Assembly (NCBI RefSeq): GCF_005870085.1
Contig: NZ_SZNM01000011.1
Location: forward strand, 54,934 to 118,933
Direction: 5' to 3'
Length of the DNA stretch: 64,000 nt
DNA from: Aquibacillus sediminis
Lineage (GTDB): Bacteria; Bacillota; Bacilli; Bacillales; Amphibacillaceae
Shown piece by piece: positions 44,927 to 53,825 of this stretch. A model generated the notes under the pieces. It made no database searches. It saw only the letters and a list, made by a program, of their open reading frames with translations, and was not told the DNA's origin. The number at the start of each line of letters is the position of its first letter. The stretch's first letter is position 1. Made by a program: the position numbers and the translations under genes.

Positions 44927-46201
44927 ATGTTAGATATGAAGTATTTACGTAATCATTTTGACGAGGTAAAGGAAAAGTTAACCCATCGAGGGGAGGATCT
45001 TTCTGAACTTGATAAGTTTGGTGATTTAGATGTTAGAAGACGTGAACTAATTGCCGAAACAGAGGAATTAAAAGCAAAAAGAAATGACGTATCTAAACAA
45101 ATCTCTGTATTGAAGAAAGAAAAGAAAGATGCAGATGATTTAATTGTTGAAATGCGTGAAGTTGGAGAACGCATAAAATCAATTGATACAGAATTAAAAG
45201 AAGTGGAAGAGCAACTGCAAACATTGTTGCTTTCTATTCCGAATATTCCTCATGAAAGTACACCGATTGGTGAATCTGAAGATGACAATGTAGAAGCGCG
45301 AAAATGGGGGAGTGTATCAGACTTTGATTTTGAACCTAAAGCCCACTGGGATATAGCGACAGACCTTGATATATTAGATTTTGAACGTGCTTCAAAAGTC
45401 ACAGGCAGTCGTTTTGTTTTCTATAAAGGCCTAGGCGCAAGATTAGAAAGAGCTTTAATGAACTTTATGATGGATTTTCATGCAGATGAACATGGCTATC
45501 AAGAAATGCTACCACCGTACATAGTAAACCGCACAAGTATGACTGGAACTGGTCAACTACCAAAATTTGAAGAAGACGCGTTTAAATTAGAAGACTGGGA
45601 TTATTTCTTAGTACCAACAGCAGAGGTGCCTGTTACCAACTATTATCGTGATGATATTTTATCGGTAGAGGATTTACCTAAGAAGTATGTTGCATTTAGT
45701 GCATCCTTCCGTTCTGAGGCGGGTTCTGCTGGAAGGGATACACGAGGATTAATTCGCCAGCACCAATTTAACAAAGTAGAATTAGTTCAGTTTACCAAGC
45801 CAGAAGACTCTTACCAAGTACTAGAGGAACTTACAGGTCATGCTGAAAAAATACTACAACTTCTCGAATTACCATACCGTGTGATGAGTATGTGTACAGG
45901 TGATTTAGGATTTACTGCTGCCAAGAAGTACGACATTGAAGTATGGATTCCTAGTTATGGTACATACCGTGAAATTTCTTCTTGTTCAAACTTTGAAGAT
46001 TTCCAAGCAAGAAGAGCTGGCATCCGCTTTAGAAGGGAAGAAAAAGGAAAACCAGAATATGTTCATACGTTAAATGGTTCTGGATTAGCAGTGGGCCGTA
46101 CGGTCGCAGCTATACTTGAAAACTATCAACAAGAAGATGGGTCTGTTGTTGTTCCAAAAGCGTTAAGACCATATATGGGTGGCAAAGACGTTATTAACTA
46201 A
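44927..46201 (+). CDS. serS: Seryl-tRNA synthetase
   Basis: Charges tRNA-Ser. The 424-residue class II synthetase starts with the long antiparallel coiled-coil arm (about 30-105) that grips the variable arm of tRNA-Ser. The catalytic core follows, with [37 protein letters not shown] (motif 2 region) and [17 protein letters not shown] (motif 3). AAGGAGGAA precedes the ATG. It is controlled by the T-box leader, and a tRNA-Ser gene follows it. Confidence 0.97.
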   Translation: MLDMKYLRNHFDEVKEKLTHRGEDLSELDKFGDLDVRRRELIAETEELKAKRNDVSKQISVLKKEKKDADDLIVEMREVGERIKSIDTELKEVEEQLQTLLLSIPNIPHESTPIGESEDDNVEARKWGSVSDFDFEPKAHWDIATDLDILDFERASKVTGSRFVFYKGLGARLERALMNFMMDFHADEHGYQEMLPPYIVNRTSMTGTGQLPKFEEDAFKLEDWDYFLVPTAEVPVTNYYRDDILSVEDLPKKYVAFSASFRSEAGSAGRDTRGLIRQHQFNKVELVQFTKPEDSYQVLEELTGHAEKILQLLELPYRVMSMCTGDLGFTAAKKYDIEVWIPSYGTYREISSCSNFEDFQARRAGIRFRREEKGKPEYVHTLNGSGLAVGRTVAAILENYQQEDGSVVVPKALRPYMGGKDVIN

Positions 46202-46216
46202 TGAGGCAAGAAAGGA

Positions 46217-46250
46217 TACCTGCTTCCAAGTTAGGAGGCAGGTTTACTTT
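46217..46250 (+). terminator. Terminator after serS
   Basis: ACCTGCTTCC pairs with GGAGGCAGGT with one bulge, followed by TTACTTT. Confidence 0.65.
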
Positions 46251-46352
46251 AAAAAGTGTTTCTTCTAGATGTATATATAACTTTTATTACATAATGTATG
46301 AAGAGTTTGACAAGCTTTTCTAAAGATGCTATTATCATCTTTGTGTTGTTAA

Positions 46353-46445
46353 GGAGGAGTACCCAAGTCTGGCTGAAGGGAGCGGTCTTGAAAACCGCCA
46401 GGGGCTTCACGGCCCGCGGGGGTTCGAATCCCTCCTCCTCCGCCA
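46353..46445 (+). tRNA. tRNA-Ser (anticodon UGA)
   Basis: A 93-base class II tRNA with acceptor arms GGAGGAG and CTCCTCC, discriminator G and an encoded CCA. The anticodon loop CTTGAAA gives anticodon TGA (46389-46391), reading UCA. The long variable arm GGGGCTTCACGGCCCGCGG is typical of serine tRNA, and the GGTTCGAATCC T-arm is present. Confidence 0.97.
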
Positions 46446-46482
46446 TAACCTATGCGCATAAAAGATTTGGAGATACGAACAC

Positions 46483-46512
46483 AAATCGCTACAGAAATGT
46501 GGCGATTTTCTT
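46483..46512 (+). terminator. Terminator after tRNA-Ser
   Basis: AAATCGC and GCGATTT pair across a 12-base loop, then TCTTTAT. Confidence 0.7.
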
Positions 46513-46567
46513 TATACATTAAATGTCAGAATATTATTTCAATATTTATTGTAAGGAGGAGAATAAC

Positions 46568-47389
46568 TTGAATAAAATAACTTTTGTCGGTGCTGGTTCA
46601 ATGGCTGAAGCAATTATTGCAGGTATCACATCTAAAAAGTACTTGCCATCAGAGAGTATCTATGTAACCAATAACACAAACCAAGAACGGCTCAATGATT
46701 TAGCAAAAAACTATCAAGTAACTGTCTCGTATGATAAAAATATTTTGTTCAATCATTCAGATATCATTGTGTTGTCAATGAAACCGAAAGATGTAACAGC
46801 TGCACTTAAGTCGGTTAAACCATTATTACATGAAAACCAATTAGTTTTATCCGTATTAGCAGGCGTATCTACTGATTTTATTTCGAATCAATTAGGTACA
46901 AAAAATCCTGTTATCCGGGCGATGCCGAATACATCGGCAACGATTGGACAATCGGCAACATCTATTGCAGCAGGAAAGTATGCAACGAACACCCATGTTC
47001 AACAAGTTGATTCATTACTTAATGCAATTGGCACAACCACAATTGTTGAAGAGAGTCAGCTTGATCTTATAACTGCTTTAGCAGGAAGTGGACCAGCTTA
47101 CTTATATTATACAATTGAATCTATGCAGGAAGCAGCATCACAAGCTGGATTAGATGAAGCTATTTCGAAAGAGTTAATTTTGCAAACATTAGTAGGGGTA
47201 ACGGAAATGCTAAAGACAACCAGTGAAACACCTTCCACCCTTAGAGAAAAAATCACAAGTCCTGGTGGGACGACAGAAGCAGGTGTAAAAGTTTTACAAA
47301 ATTATGGTTATCAAGAAGCTTTAATTGCATGTGTAAATAAAGCAGCCGAAAGGTCACAAGAGTTGAGAAGTTTTTTAGAGAGTAAGTAG
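46568..47389 (+). CDS. proI: Pyrroline-5-carboxylate reductase
   Basis: Reduces pyrroline-5-carboxylate to proline with NAD(P)H. The 273 residues have the Rossmann start ITFVGAGSMAEAIIAGI, AMPNTSATIGQSAT and the family signature LAGSGPAYLYYTIESM, then ITSPGGTTEAG. The start is a TTG at 46568, right after AAGGAGGAGAATAAC; the frame from 46523 has no ribosome site. The product fits the ProI/ProC group; which B. subtilis paralogue it matches best I cannot tell. In a halotolerant Bacillus, proline may also serve as osmolyte. Confidence 0.9.
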   Translation: MNKITFVGAGSMAEAIIAGITSKKYLPSESIYVTNNTNQERLNDLAKNYQVTVSYDKNILFNHSDIIVLSMKPKDVTAALKSVKPLLHENQLVLSVLAGVSTDFISNQLGTKNPVIRAMPNTSATIGQSATSIAAGKYATNTHVQQVDSLLNAIGTTTIVEESQLDLITALAGSGPAYLYYTIESMQEAASQAGLDEAISKELILQTLVGVTEMLKTTSETPSTLREKITSPGGTTEAGVKVLQNYGYQEALIACVNKAAERSQELRSFLESK

Positions 47390-47504
47390 ATTTCGTACGC
47401 ATGATAATAGAAATGTTTGGTGACTAAGTCGTGTTTAATAGAGGCTCCGGCGTAACTAAAGAAATGACTGGTGCATCTAAGTATGTTGTGGAAATGCACC
47501 ATGC

Positions 47505-47630
47505 TCTCTCGACAGATTCGGTCTCAAAAAGTAGTAGAAAGTGTCGAGACAGTGCCTCTCTCGACAGATTCGGTCTCAAAAAGTAGTAGAAAGTGTCGAG
47601 ACAAGTCCTTTCTCGACACTTTCGGTCTCC
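47505..47630. repeat. 52-bp tandem repeat with palindromic ends
   Basis: Two complete 52-bp units (47505-47556 and 47557-47608) differ at only a few bases near their right ends; a third partial unit (47609-47630) follows. Each unit contains TCTCGACA and, 27 bases later, its inverse TGTCGAGA, so each could fold as a hairpin; GTCTC and GAGAC give a nested stem. It lies in the gene-free gap between convergent proI and dck. A frame through it has no protein character. It is not a CRISPR: there are no unique spacers. Confidence 0.9.
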
Positions 47631-47736
47631 CAATTCTACTGAACCTATCATTACATCTAATTCAGATTAAAGAAGAAGGTTACCTCACGTAAAACTTTTG
47701 TCGGGTTCTATGTTTATTGCGATGAAATATGTATAA

Positions 47737-47770
47737 AAAAGGTCAGTCCTAACAATTAGGCTGACCTTTT
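47737..47770. terminator. Bidirectional terminator between proI and dck
   Basis: AAAAGGTCAG with CTGACCTTTT, and an inner TCCTAA/TTAGG pairing, give a stem with A and T runs on both sides. It directly follows dck on the minus strand. Confidence 0.85.
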
Positions 47771-47773
47771 ACT

Positions 47774-48454
47774 TTATTTAATATGTCTTGATTTCCATTT
47801 ACGTGATTGTTGAATAAAATGGCCAATTTTTTCAAGAACAGGTTCGATCGACTGTTTATCATCGTGCAAATCATAATCTGCAATATTAATGCGAAGAACT
47901 GGACAAGAATTAAAATCATTAATCCAATTTTCATACCGACTATACATTTCTTCCCAATAGCTTAATGGTGTTTGTTGTTCCATTGGACGTCCACGTGCTT
48001 TAATTCGACTGATAATATCATCGAATGACCCTTCTAAATAAATAAGTAAATCTGGGTGTGGAAAATAAGGTGTCATCACCATAGCATCAAATAGGTTACG
48101 ATAGGTTTCATAGTCAACCCCCGTCATCGTCCCTTTTTCATAATGCATTTGTGCAAAAATACCTGTATCTTCATAAATCGAGCGGTCCTGGATAAAGCCA
48201 CCACCATATTCAAAAATACGTTTTTGTTCCTTAAAGCGCTCAGCAAGGAAATAGATTTGTAGATGGAAACTCCAACGTTCGAAATCTGCATAAAATTTAT
48301 CAAGGTATGGATTTTTATCCACCTTCTCAAATGAGGTGCGAAAATTCAAGGCTTCTGCCAAGGCATTGGTCATGGTAGATTTTCCAACACCTACGGTTCC
48401 AGCAATAGTGATGATACTATCATGTGGTATCTGGTATTTTTCTCTTACATTCAT
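47774..48454 (-). CDS. dck: Deoxyadenosine/deoxycytidine kinase
   Basis: Salvages deoxynucleosides by phosphorylation. The 226 residues have the P-loop AGTVGVGKST near residue 18, the QDRSIYEDTGIFA segment with the DRS substrate motif, and the RIKARGRPMEQ lid. It pairs with the adjacent paralogue dgk, whose stop codon overlaps the dck ATG (TAATG), so the two are translated together. The assignment of which kinase is which rests on gene order and the EDTGIFAQMHYE region as in B. subtilis Dck. Confidence 0.9.
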   Translation of the reverse strand: MNVREKYQIPHDSIITIAGTVGVGKSTMTNALAEALNFRTSFEKVDKNPYLDKFYADFERWSFHLQIYFLAERFKEQKRIFEYGGGFIQDRSIYEDTGIFAQMHYEKGTMTGVDYETYRNLFDAMVMTPYFPHPDLLIYLEGSFDDIISRIKARGRPMEQQTPLSYWEEMYSRYENWINDFNSCPVLRINIADYDLHDDKQSIEPVLEKIGHFIQQSRKWKSRHIK

Positions 48455-49092
48455 TACATAACTTTCCCTTCAACTAAATACTCTTTTACTTGTTTAATAA
48501 TTTTTGTTAAATCATCCTGATTTTTAACAAAATCGACCGAATCACCGTTAATACGAATAACAGGAATATCTGGATGCATGTTTTCAAATTCATTCATAAA
48601 AACTTTATAGTCACTAGTTAATTGATGCAAGTAAGCAGGTTGAATATTTTTTTCAACTTCACGCCCGCGCTTTTGAATACGTGATAATAATGTATCCAAG
48701 CTTGCGTCTAAATAGATCATCATATTCGGTTTAGGCATATCTTCTGTTAATATATGATAAATTTTTTCATATTTATTAAATTGCATCGGTTTTAGGGTAC
48801 GTTTAGCAAAAATCATATTTTTAGAAATATGATAATCAGCAATCACAGGCTTGTCTTGTTTTAAAAATTTTCTATCTATATCTTCTAATTGCTTGTATCG
48901 ATTGCATAAAAAAAACATTTCCGTTTGAAAACTCCACTCTTCAATATCATCGTAGAATTTTCCCAAGAAGGGATTTTCTTCGACAATTTCTTTCAACAAA
49001 TGAAGTTCAAAATAGGAAGCTAATTCTTTTGCTAATGATGTTTTGCCAACCCCAATTGGACCTTCAACAGCAATAAAGGGTAATTGACTCAC
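48454..49092 (-). CDS. dgk: Deoxyguanosine kinase
   Basis: A 212-residue deoxynucleoside kinase with the P-loop VEGPIGVGKTS near residues 9-19, ADYHISKNMIFAKRTL at the substrate site in place of the DRS motif of dck, and the RIQKRGREVEKN lid. The GTG at 49092 is preferred because GGAGGAGGA lies just upstream; the longer frame from TTG at 49110 includes that site. In B. subtilis this enzyme prefers purine deoxynucleosides, and the pair supplies dNTP precursors. Confidence 0.9.
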   Translation of the reverse strand: MSQLPFIAVEGPIGVGKTSLAKELASYFELHLLKEIVEENPFLGKFYDDIEEWSFQTEMFFLCNRYKQLEDIDRKFLKQDKPVIADYHISKNMIFAKRTLKPMQFNKYEKIYHILTEDMPKPNMMIYLDASLDTLLSRIQKRGREVEKNIQPAYLHQLTSDYKVFMNEFENMHPDIPVIRINGDSVDFVKNQDDLTKIIKQVKEYLVEGKVM

Positions 49093-49280
49093 TTGTCCTC
49101 CTCCATTCAATCAGTCATAATTCTACAAACGAAACGTTAAAATGACAGACAAGCTCCATTTTACCACAGGTTGCATGAGAATCGACAGTCCCACCACAAT
49201 TTTACAAATTTATCACGATTACTTTAAAATTAATCATAAGTTTTGTATAATAAGGTAATAAGGTCGTTAACTCAATATTT

Positions 49281-49353
49281 GGCTCCATAGCTCAGGGGAT
49301 AGAGCGTTGGTTTCCTAAACCATGCGTCGCAGGTTCGAATCCTGCTGGGGCCA
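49281..49353 (+). tRNA. tRNA-Arg (anticodon CCU)
   Basis: A 73-base tRNA without an encoded CCA. Acceptor arms are GGCTCCA and TGGGGCC, with one G-T pair. The anticodon loop TTCCTAA gives CCT, reading AGG. The T-arm GCAGGTTCGAATCCTGC is perfect. It stands alone between dgk and the germination operon, opposite in direction to both. Confidence 0.96.
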
Positions 49354-49364
49354 TTATTACAAAA

Positions 49365-49398
49365 AAAGGAGCAAAGTGTTGATCGCTTTGCTCCTTGT
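49365..49398 (-). terminator. Terminator of the germination operon
   Basis: AAGGAGCAAAG and CTTTGCTCCTT form a stem; on the minus strand TTTTTTTG follows, suiting the end of the ger operon. Read on the plus strand it could also end the tRNA-Arg transcript, though no T run follows there. Confidence 0.8.
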
Positions 49399-49480
49399 CA
49401 CCTCAAGAGGTTATTCAAAAGCTTGGTAGAGATGTTGCCTCGAACTTCTACCTTTATTTTATGAATATGCACTTCAATAG

Positions 49481-49645
49481 TTAAAGAAGGACAACTAACA
49501 ATATTGGACAAATGAAACATAGGATAGCTAACACGCTAATAGCTAATCCACCCATTTTATTTTTCTCTTTAAAGTTAACTTTTGCATGATAGCCACAATA
49601 GCCAACAATAACGAAAGTCAGTAAGAATAAACCTATAGTGATCAT
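49481..49645 (-). CDS. 54-residue two-helix membrane protein at the end of the ger operon
   Basis: A short frame starting four bases from the receptor C-subunit stop codon. It encodes 54 residues: helix 1 (MITIGLFLLTFVIVGYCGY), a basic loop (HAKVNFKEKNKMGG) and helix 2 (LAISVLAILCFICPILLVVLL). Both helices are strongly hydrophobic, and the positive loop predicts both ends outside. Small two-helix D proteins encoded in ger operons modulate germination in other Bacillus species, so this may be one. Ribosome site GTGGGATTAAAGA is weak. It is too short for most gene callers. Confidence 0.6.
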   Translation of the reverse strand: MITIGLFLLTFVIVGYCGYHAKVNFKEKNKMGGLAISVLAILCFICPILLVVLL

Positions 49646-49648
49646 TCT

Positions 49649-50896
49649 TTAATCCCACACTTCCTCAAGGTCTGAGTCTTTTAACATTTTTCCAAATTCT
49701 ATACGATTCATGTCAAAATTAATGGTCACATCAGCGTTTGGCCAAATTTTTTTATTCCAGTCGGCTTGTTCATACTCTTCAATTGTTTTAAATTGGCTTC
49801 GGATGTATATCGACCAATAAAAAGGGTCACTACCGTATTCTTCTTGAGCTTTTTTCACTAATGCGTCAGCTGTTTCTTGTAGCTCACCCTCAACTGATTC
49901 CTTCAGTTTTTCTCTATGTTTCTTATGATTAGTATAATCAATTAAACTGGGGACAGCTAATACCTCTAATTGAAAAGGAACGGTAACATCAATTTTAGTT
50001 GGTCCTTCTTTTTTATAATCTACTTCTACCTTGGTTTCATCTTTTTTCGATAAATCACCAGCAACTTGGTACTCTTTATTTATTGGGTCTTGAAACGTAA
50101 CAAGTAAATCCTTCATGTCTAGCGTGTTATCTAATATTAAAGCTATTCTTGTCTCTTCCCCATTTAGTATATCGATCATTTTTCCCTCTTTAAAAACGGC
50201 GGCCCCCATAAACTGTGTTGGATTTCCACCTTCTTTTGGAATTTGGCCAGCGATATACTCATCCACATTCCCTTCTGTTTTGTCGTCCTCCCCCTGTGTT
50301 GTTGCATACATCGCTAAGAATAGGTCAGCATCACCTTCTGTTAGTTGAAAAAAACGGTGAATAGTAGATTGGGGCACAATACCAGTTTCTGTCGAGCGAC
50401 CAAGCATTAATTGGTAGTACTTATGTGGCCTTGTCTCTAGTTGTGGTTGATTTGTTTCAATAAAGGTTCTTGTGTCTTCTTTAGTTACTACGATATTTAC
50501 TTGTCTTCTAATTTCGGATGTTCGTGATGCACCTTGCATTCCGCGTAAAAAACTTTCAGATCGCGCTAATTCCTCAGAAACAAATAAAACTTTTGTATGG
50601 TCAAGGGTAATATTTTTAGCGACAAAAGAATTAGCTGTTGCTGTGGCTGTCATAAAATCAATACCCTGTACGGTTACTAATTCGAATGGTGCTTCATCAC
50701 TACTTCCCCCCGTGATCGATGATCCCACCTCTGGATTAGCAATTTGATAAGTAAGGTCATACGTGTTTTCTTTTTCCCCTTTGTCAACACCTATTGCAAC
50801 GACATATGCTTGTTGTTCCAACTCTGTCTTGTCGTAACAACCAGTTAACAAGAGGGTGATTAAAGACAAAAGTAAACTATATTTTAGCTTTCTCAT
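49649..50896 (-). CDS. Germinant receptor lipoprotein (GerAC family)
   Basis: The C subunit of a GerA-type nutrient germinant receptor in the spore inner membrane. The 415-residue precursor has a lipoprotein signal with LLLTGC near residue 19, then YDKTELEQQAYVVAIGVDKG, typical of the Ger(x)C family, and a three-domain extracytoplasmic body. I chose the ATG at 50896, directly before the signal peptide; it overlaps the stop of the B subunit gene by four bases. A longer frame opens at 50935. The ribosome site (GGGGGA) is rather distant. Confidence 0.9.
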   Translation of the reverse strand: MRKLKYSLLLSLITLLLTGCYDKTELEQQAYVVAIGVDKGEKENTYDLTYQIANPEVGSSITGGSSDEAPFELVTVQGIDFMTATATANSFVAKNITLDHTKVLFVSEELARSESFLRGMQGASRTSEIRRQVNIVVTKEDTRTFIETNQPQLETRPHKYYQLMLGRSTETGIVPQSTIHRFFQLTEGDADLFLAMYATTQGEDDKTEGNVDEYIAGQIPKEGGNPTQFMGAAVFKEGKMIDILNGEETRIALILDNTLDMKDLLVTFQDPINKEYQVAGDLSKKDETKVEVDYKKEGPTKIDVTVPFQLEVLAVPSLIDYTNHKKHREKLKESVEGELQETADALVKKAQEEYGSDPFYWSIYIRSQFKTIEEYEQADWNKKIWPNADVTINFDMNRIEFGKMLKDSDLEEVWD

Positions 50897-51984
50897 GACC
50901 GTTTTAAATCCCCCTTTATTAGCGCAGTTAACCATAATAGGACAGGTAGTAAAACAAAAACAGGGGTAGATATAGTTAGAAGTGTCTCACGTAAATATAA
51001 TTCGTTGATAACGGCATTTTCTGTTAATAGTCCTAATGTGACAGTAATAAAACCAAGAGGAAGTAACAATGTTTCATATTCCTTCACATTAAATACATAG
51101 CCAAAAATCATCGCTATTAAGTAGAGATAAATAATAAAACGCAGATAAGCAGCAGATAACCAAAATACCATAAAAAATGTTTCCACATTGGTGAAAAAAT
51201 CCCCAAAGTTAACAAACTGTGTAATATCATGATAAGGATAAGCTAACTTTTCAATAGAGTTGTAATCAAAAATAAGCGCATATAGTAAAAAGAAGAAGAC
51301 TAATTCAAACGAAACAAGCGCAAAACCAATTTTGCTTCCTCTTTGAAAGATTTTTGTATTCCTAAAGGAAGTATATGCGATCGTTAGTATAATAAACTCA
51401 GAGAAGATAGAAGCCTTTTTAATCCCTTGAGTTAAAATAACATCTAAACCGTTACCAAATATAGGAAATATTCGGTACCATGTGATTTGACCTAAAATCA
51501 GAAACCCAAGAAAAAACATGGAAATTTTTATAAATGGAAGTATAATCCACGAAGTCACACCAATGGTTTCAAATCCTCTTTTTGCTCCAAAGAAGCATAC
51601 AGCAATAAAAATATAAAAAATAGATGCTGTTGGTGATTCAGGAAAATAGAGTAACTTTATTTCTTCTACATAATTCCGGCTATCTAGAATCATTAAGGCA
51701 AATGAAAGTAAAAATATGGTGAAACCAGTGAACTTACCGATAAAATTGCCAAGTAAATGTTCAATAAGCTCAATTAAATTTTTATCCTTAAACTTTCTTA
51801 ATAAATATAAAAGTAGGAAGAAAGGGGGGAGCATCACCAGTAATGACACAACGATAATTAACCAATACGCATTCTGTGCATGTTGAGAAAACATTGCTGC
51901 TGTTGAATCAGACATCTTTACCCCAATAAATAATAAAATAATCGCTAATAATTCTTTTGTTTTTAAGGTTTTATCCGTGTTCAT
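50893..51984 (-). CDS. Germinant receptor permease subunit (GerAB family)
   Basis: A 363-residue protein with about ten membrane helices, related to APC amino-acid transporters; in GerB-type subunits it is the likely nutrient-binding part. It starts MNTDKTLKTKELLAIILLFIGVKMSD. Paired helices such as FLLYALIFDYNSIEKLAYPYHDIT and the WFVPxx-like region of the family are seen. It is the middle gene of the A-B-C order, 18 bases after the A gene. The nutrient it responds to cannot be read from sequence. Confidence 0.9.
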   Translation of the reverse strand: MNTDKTLKTKELLAIILLFIGVKMSDSTAAMFSQHAQNAYWLIIVVSLLVMLPPFFLLLYLLRKFKDKNLIELIEHLLGNFIGKFTGFTIFLLSFALMILDSRNYVEEIKLLYFPESPTASIFYIFIAVCFFGAKRGFETIGVTSWIILPFIKISMFFLGFLILGQITWYRIFPIFGNGLDVILTQGIKKASIFSEFIILTIAYTSFRNTKIFQRGSKIGFALVSFELVFFFLLYALIFDYNSIEKLAYPYHDITQFVNFGDFFTNVETFFMVFWLSAAYLRFIIYLYLIAMIFGYVFNVKEYETLLLPLGFITVTLGLLTENAVINELYLRETLLTISTPVFVLLPVLLWLTALIKGDLKRS

Positions 51985-52002
51985 ACAATCGAACCACCTA
52001 TG

Positions 52003-53487
52003 TTAATTAGTTTGCTTTTTCTTTATATCTTTTGGTTGGACATTGCCTGATCTCCAAATTTCTTTTTTGACAATCTTTCTGAATAGATTATTACCAGGCG
52101 ATTTATAACCAGGTGATAGCGGAGAAAAGAACGGAACTCCAAAGGATTTTAACGAAGCTAAGTACATCATCCATAATAGAAATGCTCCAGTTAAACTGAA
52201 CATTCCGAACCAACCAGCTGCAAAGATAAAGATAAATCTCGAAATACGTATGGAGTAGTTCATACTAACATCTACGACAGCAAAAGAGGTAAGACCTGAA
52301 AGTGCAACAACCAACACGATTATTGGACTAATAACATTTGCTTCCACTGCAGCTTGTCCTAATATTAGGGCTCCAACAATACCGATGGTTGGACCTAGTG
52401 GGTTGGGAATGCGAATACCAGCTTCACGAATTAACTCAAATGCAACCTCCATTAATAGGACTTCTAATATTAATGGGAAAGGTACACGTTCTCTTGCGGA
52501 TGTGATCGCCAATAATAAATCAGGTGGAATCATTTGGCTGTGAAAGGTGGAAATACCTACATAGATTGAAGAAACAAAAACTGTTATAAAAAACGCTATG
52601 AAACGAATGATACGGGTGAAATTTCCAAATAAAAATCGTAAATAGCGGTCTTCAGGTGAATGAAAAAATGCCCAAAAGGTAATCGGAACAACTAAGCATG
52701 CTGGTGAGTTATCCATTAATAGAACAATATACCCTTCTTCTATATAGGAAGCTGCATTATCTGGCCGTTCTGTATATAAAATTGATGGGACAATCGAATA
52801 AGGTCGCTCCTCAATATGCTGTTCTAGGATTTCAATGTTGCGAACATTATCTGCTGTAATATTTTTAATACGGTCTTTCACATTTTTTAGTATTTCTCCA
52901 TTAACCAGGTCACCAACATATAGCATATTTACTTCCATTTTTGAACGCTCGCCTATTTTATGTGTTTCATTAATGAGTTGCTTGTCATGAAACCTCTTTC
53001 TGATTAACGAGATGTTAGTATTAAGAGATTCTGTAAAGGCCTCTTTTGGTCCCTTAATGATACTTTCGTTTTCGGATTTTTCTATACCACGTTCTTGAAA
53101 TTGAGCGATATCAACAGAATAGGCAGTATCATTACCATTCTCAAAGATAATCGCTTTTCCACTGTTTATATGCTCTACCACATCTTCAAAAGTGTTTACT
53201 TCATTAATACTCTCAAGGGTAACTACTTCCTTTAAATCTTTACCAACGTTTTCTAACAATGGTCGAATAATGCCTTTGTACAATTTATCTCCATTTACAA
53301 TCGTAGCGTAGTAATAGATGGCAACTTTTTCTTCAGAGTATCTAGCAACAATCTCACGAACAGCAAAATCACTGTTGATCTTAGCGGAAAAAAGTTGTCC
53401 AATGTACTTATCATTAGTTGCTAACTTTTTGTTAATCGGTTTATAGTTACTCTGTTGTTTATCTTTCTTTTTTACAAATGGAAACAC
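52003..53487 (-). CDS. Germinant receptor subunit (GerAA family)
   Basis: A 494-residue A subunit that forms the ring-shaped ion channel of the receptor. The large hydrophilic N-terminal half (1-280) contains the KGPKEAFTESLNTNISLIRKR signature and PSILYTERPD. The membrane half has about five helices with FAAGWFGMFSLTG. The C-terminal tail is basic and ends PKDIKKKQTN. The start is GTG with GGGTGAGG upstream. It is first in the operon; a forespore promoter was not clear to me. Confidence 0.92.
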   Translation of the reverse strand: MFPFVKKKDKQQSNYKPINKKLATNDKYIGQLFSAKINSDFAVREIVARYSEEKVAIYYYATIVNGDKLYKGIIRPLLENVGKDLKEVVTLESINEVNTFEDVVEHINSGKAIIFENGNDTAYSVDIAQFQERGIEKSENESIIKGPKEAFTESLNTNISLIRKRFHDKQLINETHKIGERSKMEVNMLYVGDLVNGEILKNVKDRIKNITADNVRNIEILEQHIEERPYSIVPSILYTERPDNAASYIEEGYIVLLMDNSPACLVVPITFWAFFHSPEDRYLRFLFGNFTRIIRFIAFFITVFVSSIYVGISTFHSQMIPPDLLLAITSARERVPFPLILEVLLMEVAFELIREAGIRIPNPLGPTIGIVGALILGQAAVEANVISPIIVLVVALSGLTSFAVVDVSMNYSIRISRFIFIFAAGWFGMFSLTGAFLLWMMYLASLKSFGVPFFSPLSPGYKSPGNNLFRKIVKKEIWRSGNVQPKDIKKKQTN

Positions 53488-53789
53488 ATCCTCACCCTCT
53501 CGAGCGTCATTCTGTGTTGATAGTGTTTGTTGAACAAAGAGAAAATATGAAAAAAACTAAAAAAATGCTGGGCTAACAAATACTTGTTTGGAGATACATG
53601 TAGAGGTGGAAGGTTTTATGTCAATAAAAGTAACTATTTGTTGAACTGTTTTTTATATGTATTGTTGCTAAGAACTTTAAAAATGTTATAAAAACATTTA
53701 TAATAAAATCGAATGCAGAAAATTTATAAAATTATAAATTTATTCAAACGGTACTTCATAGTATGGTAGAGGGTTTACTTAACAACATC
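53488..53789. other. Divergent gap between the ger operon and acsA
   Basis: An AT-rich region that must hold promoters for both directions. A possible acsA promoter is TTGCTA about 16 bases from TATAAA (near 53665-53692). No gene or repeat is seen. Confidence 0.45.
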
Positions 53790-53803
53790 TGAAACCGTTT
53801 CCA
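53790..53803 (+). promoter_or_regulatory. Probable cre site (CcpA) before acsA
   Basis: TGAAACCGTTTCCA differs by one base from the catabolite-responsive element consensus TGWNANCGNTNWCA. It lies 22 bases before the acsA start, where CcpA would block transcription when preferred sugars are present. CcpA control of acsA is known in B. subtilis. Confidence 0.7.
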
Positions 53804-53825
53804 AATTTTAGAATGAGGTGATTAG

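Noticed and set aside
47505..47630. CRISPR array
   Set aside because: Units are contiguous and identical over their whole length; there are no unique spacers and no cas genes.
47990..48000. CACGTG core as a fourth parS
   Set aside because: The flanks in the dck gene do not match TGTTNC and GAAACA; only the six-base core is shared.
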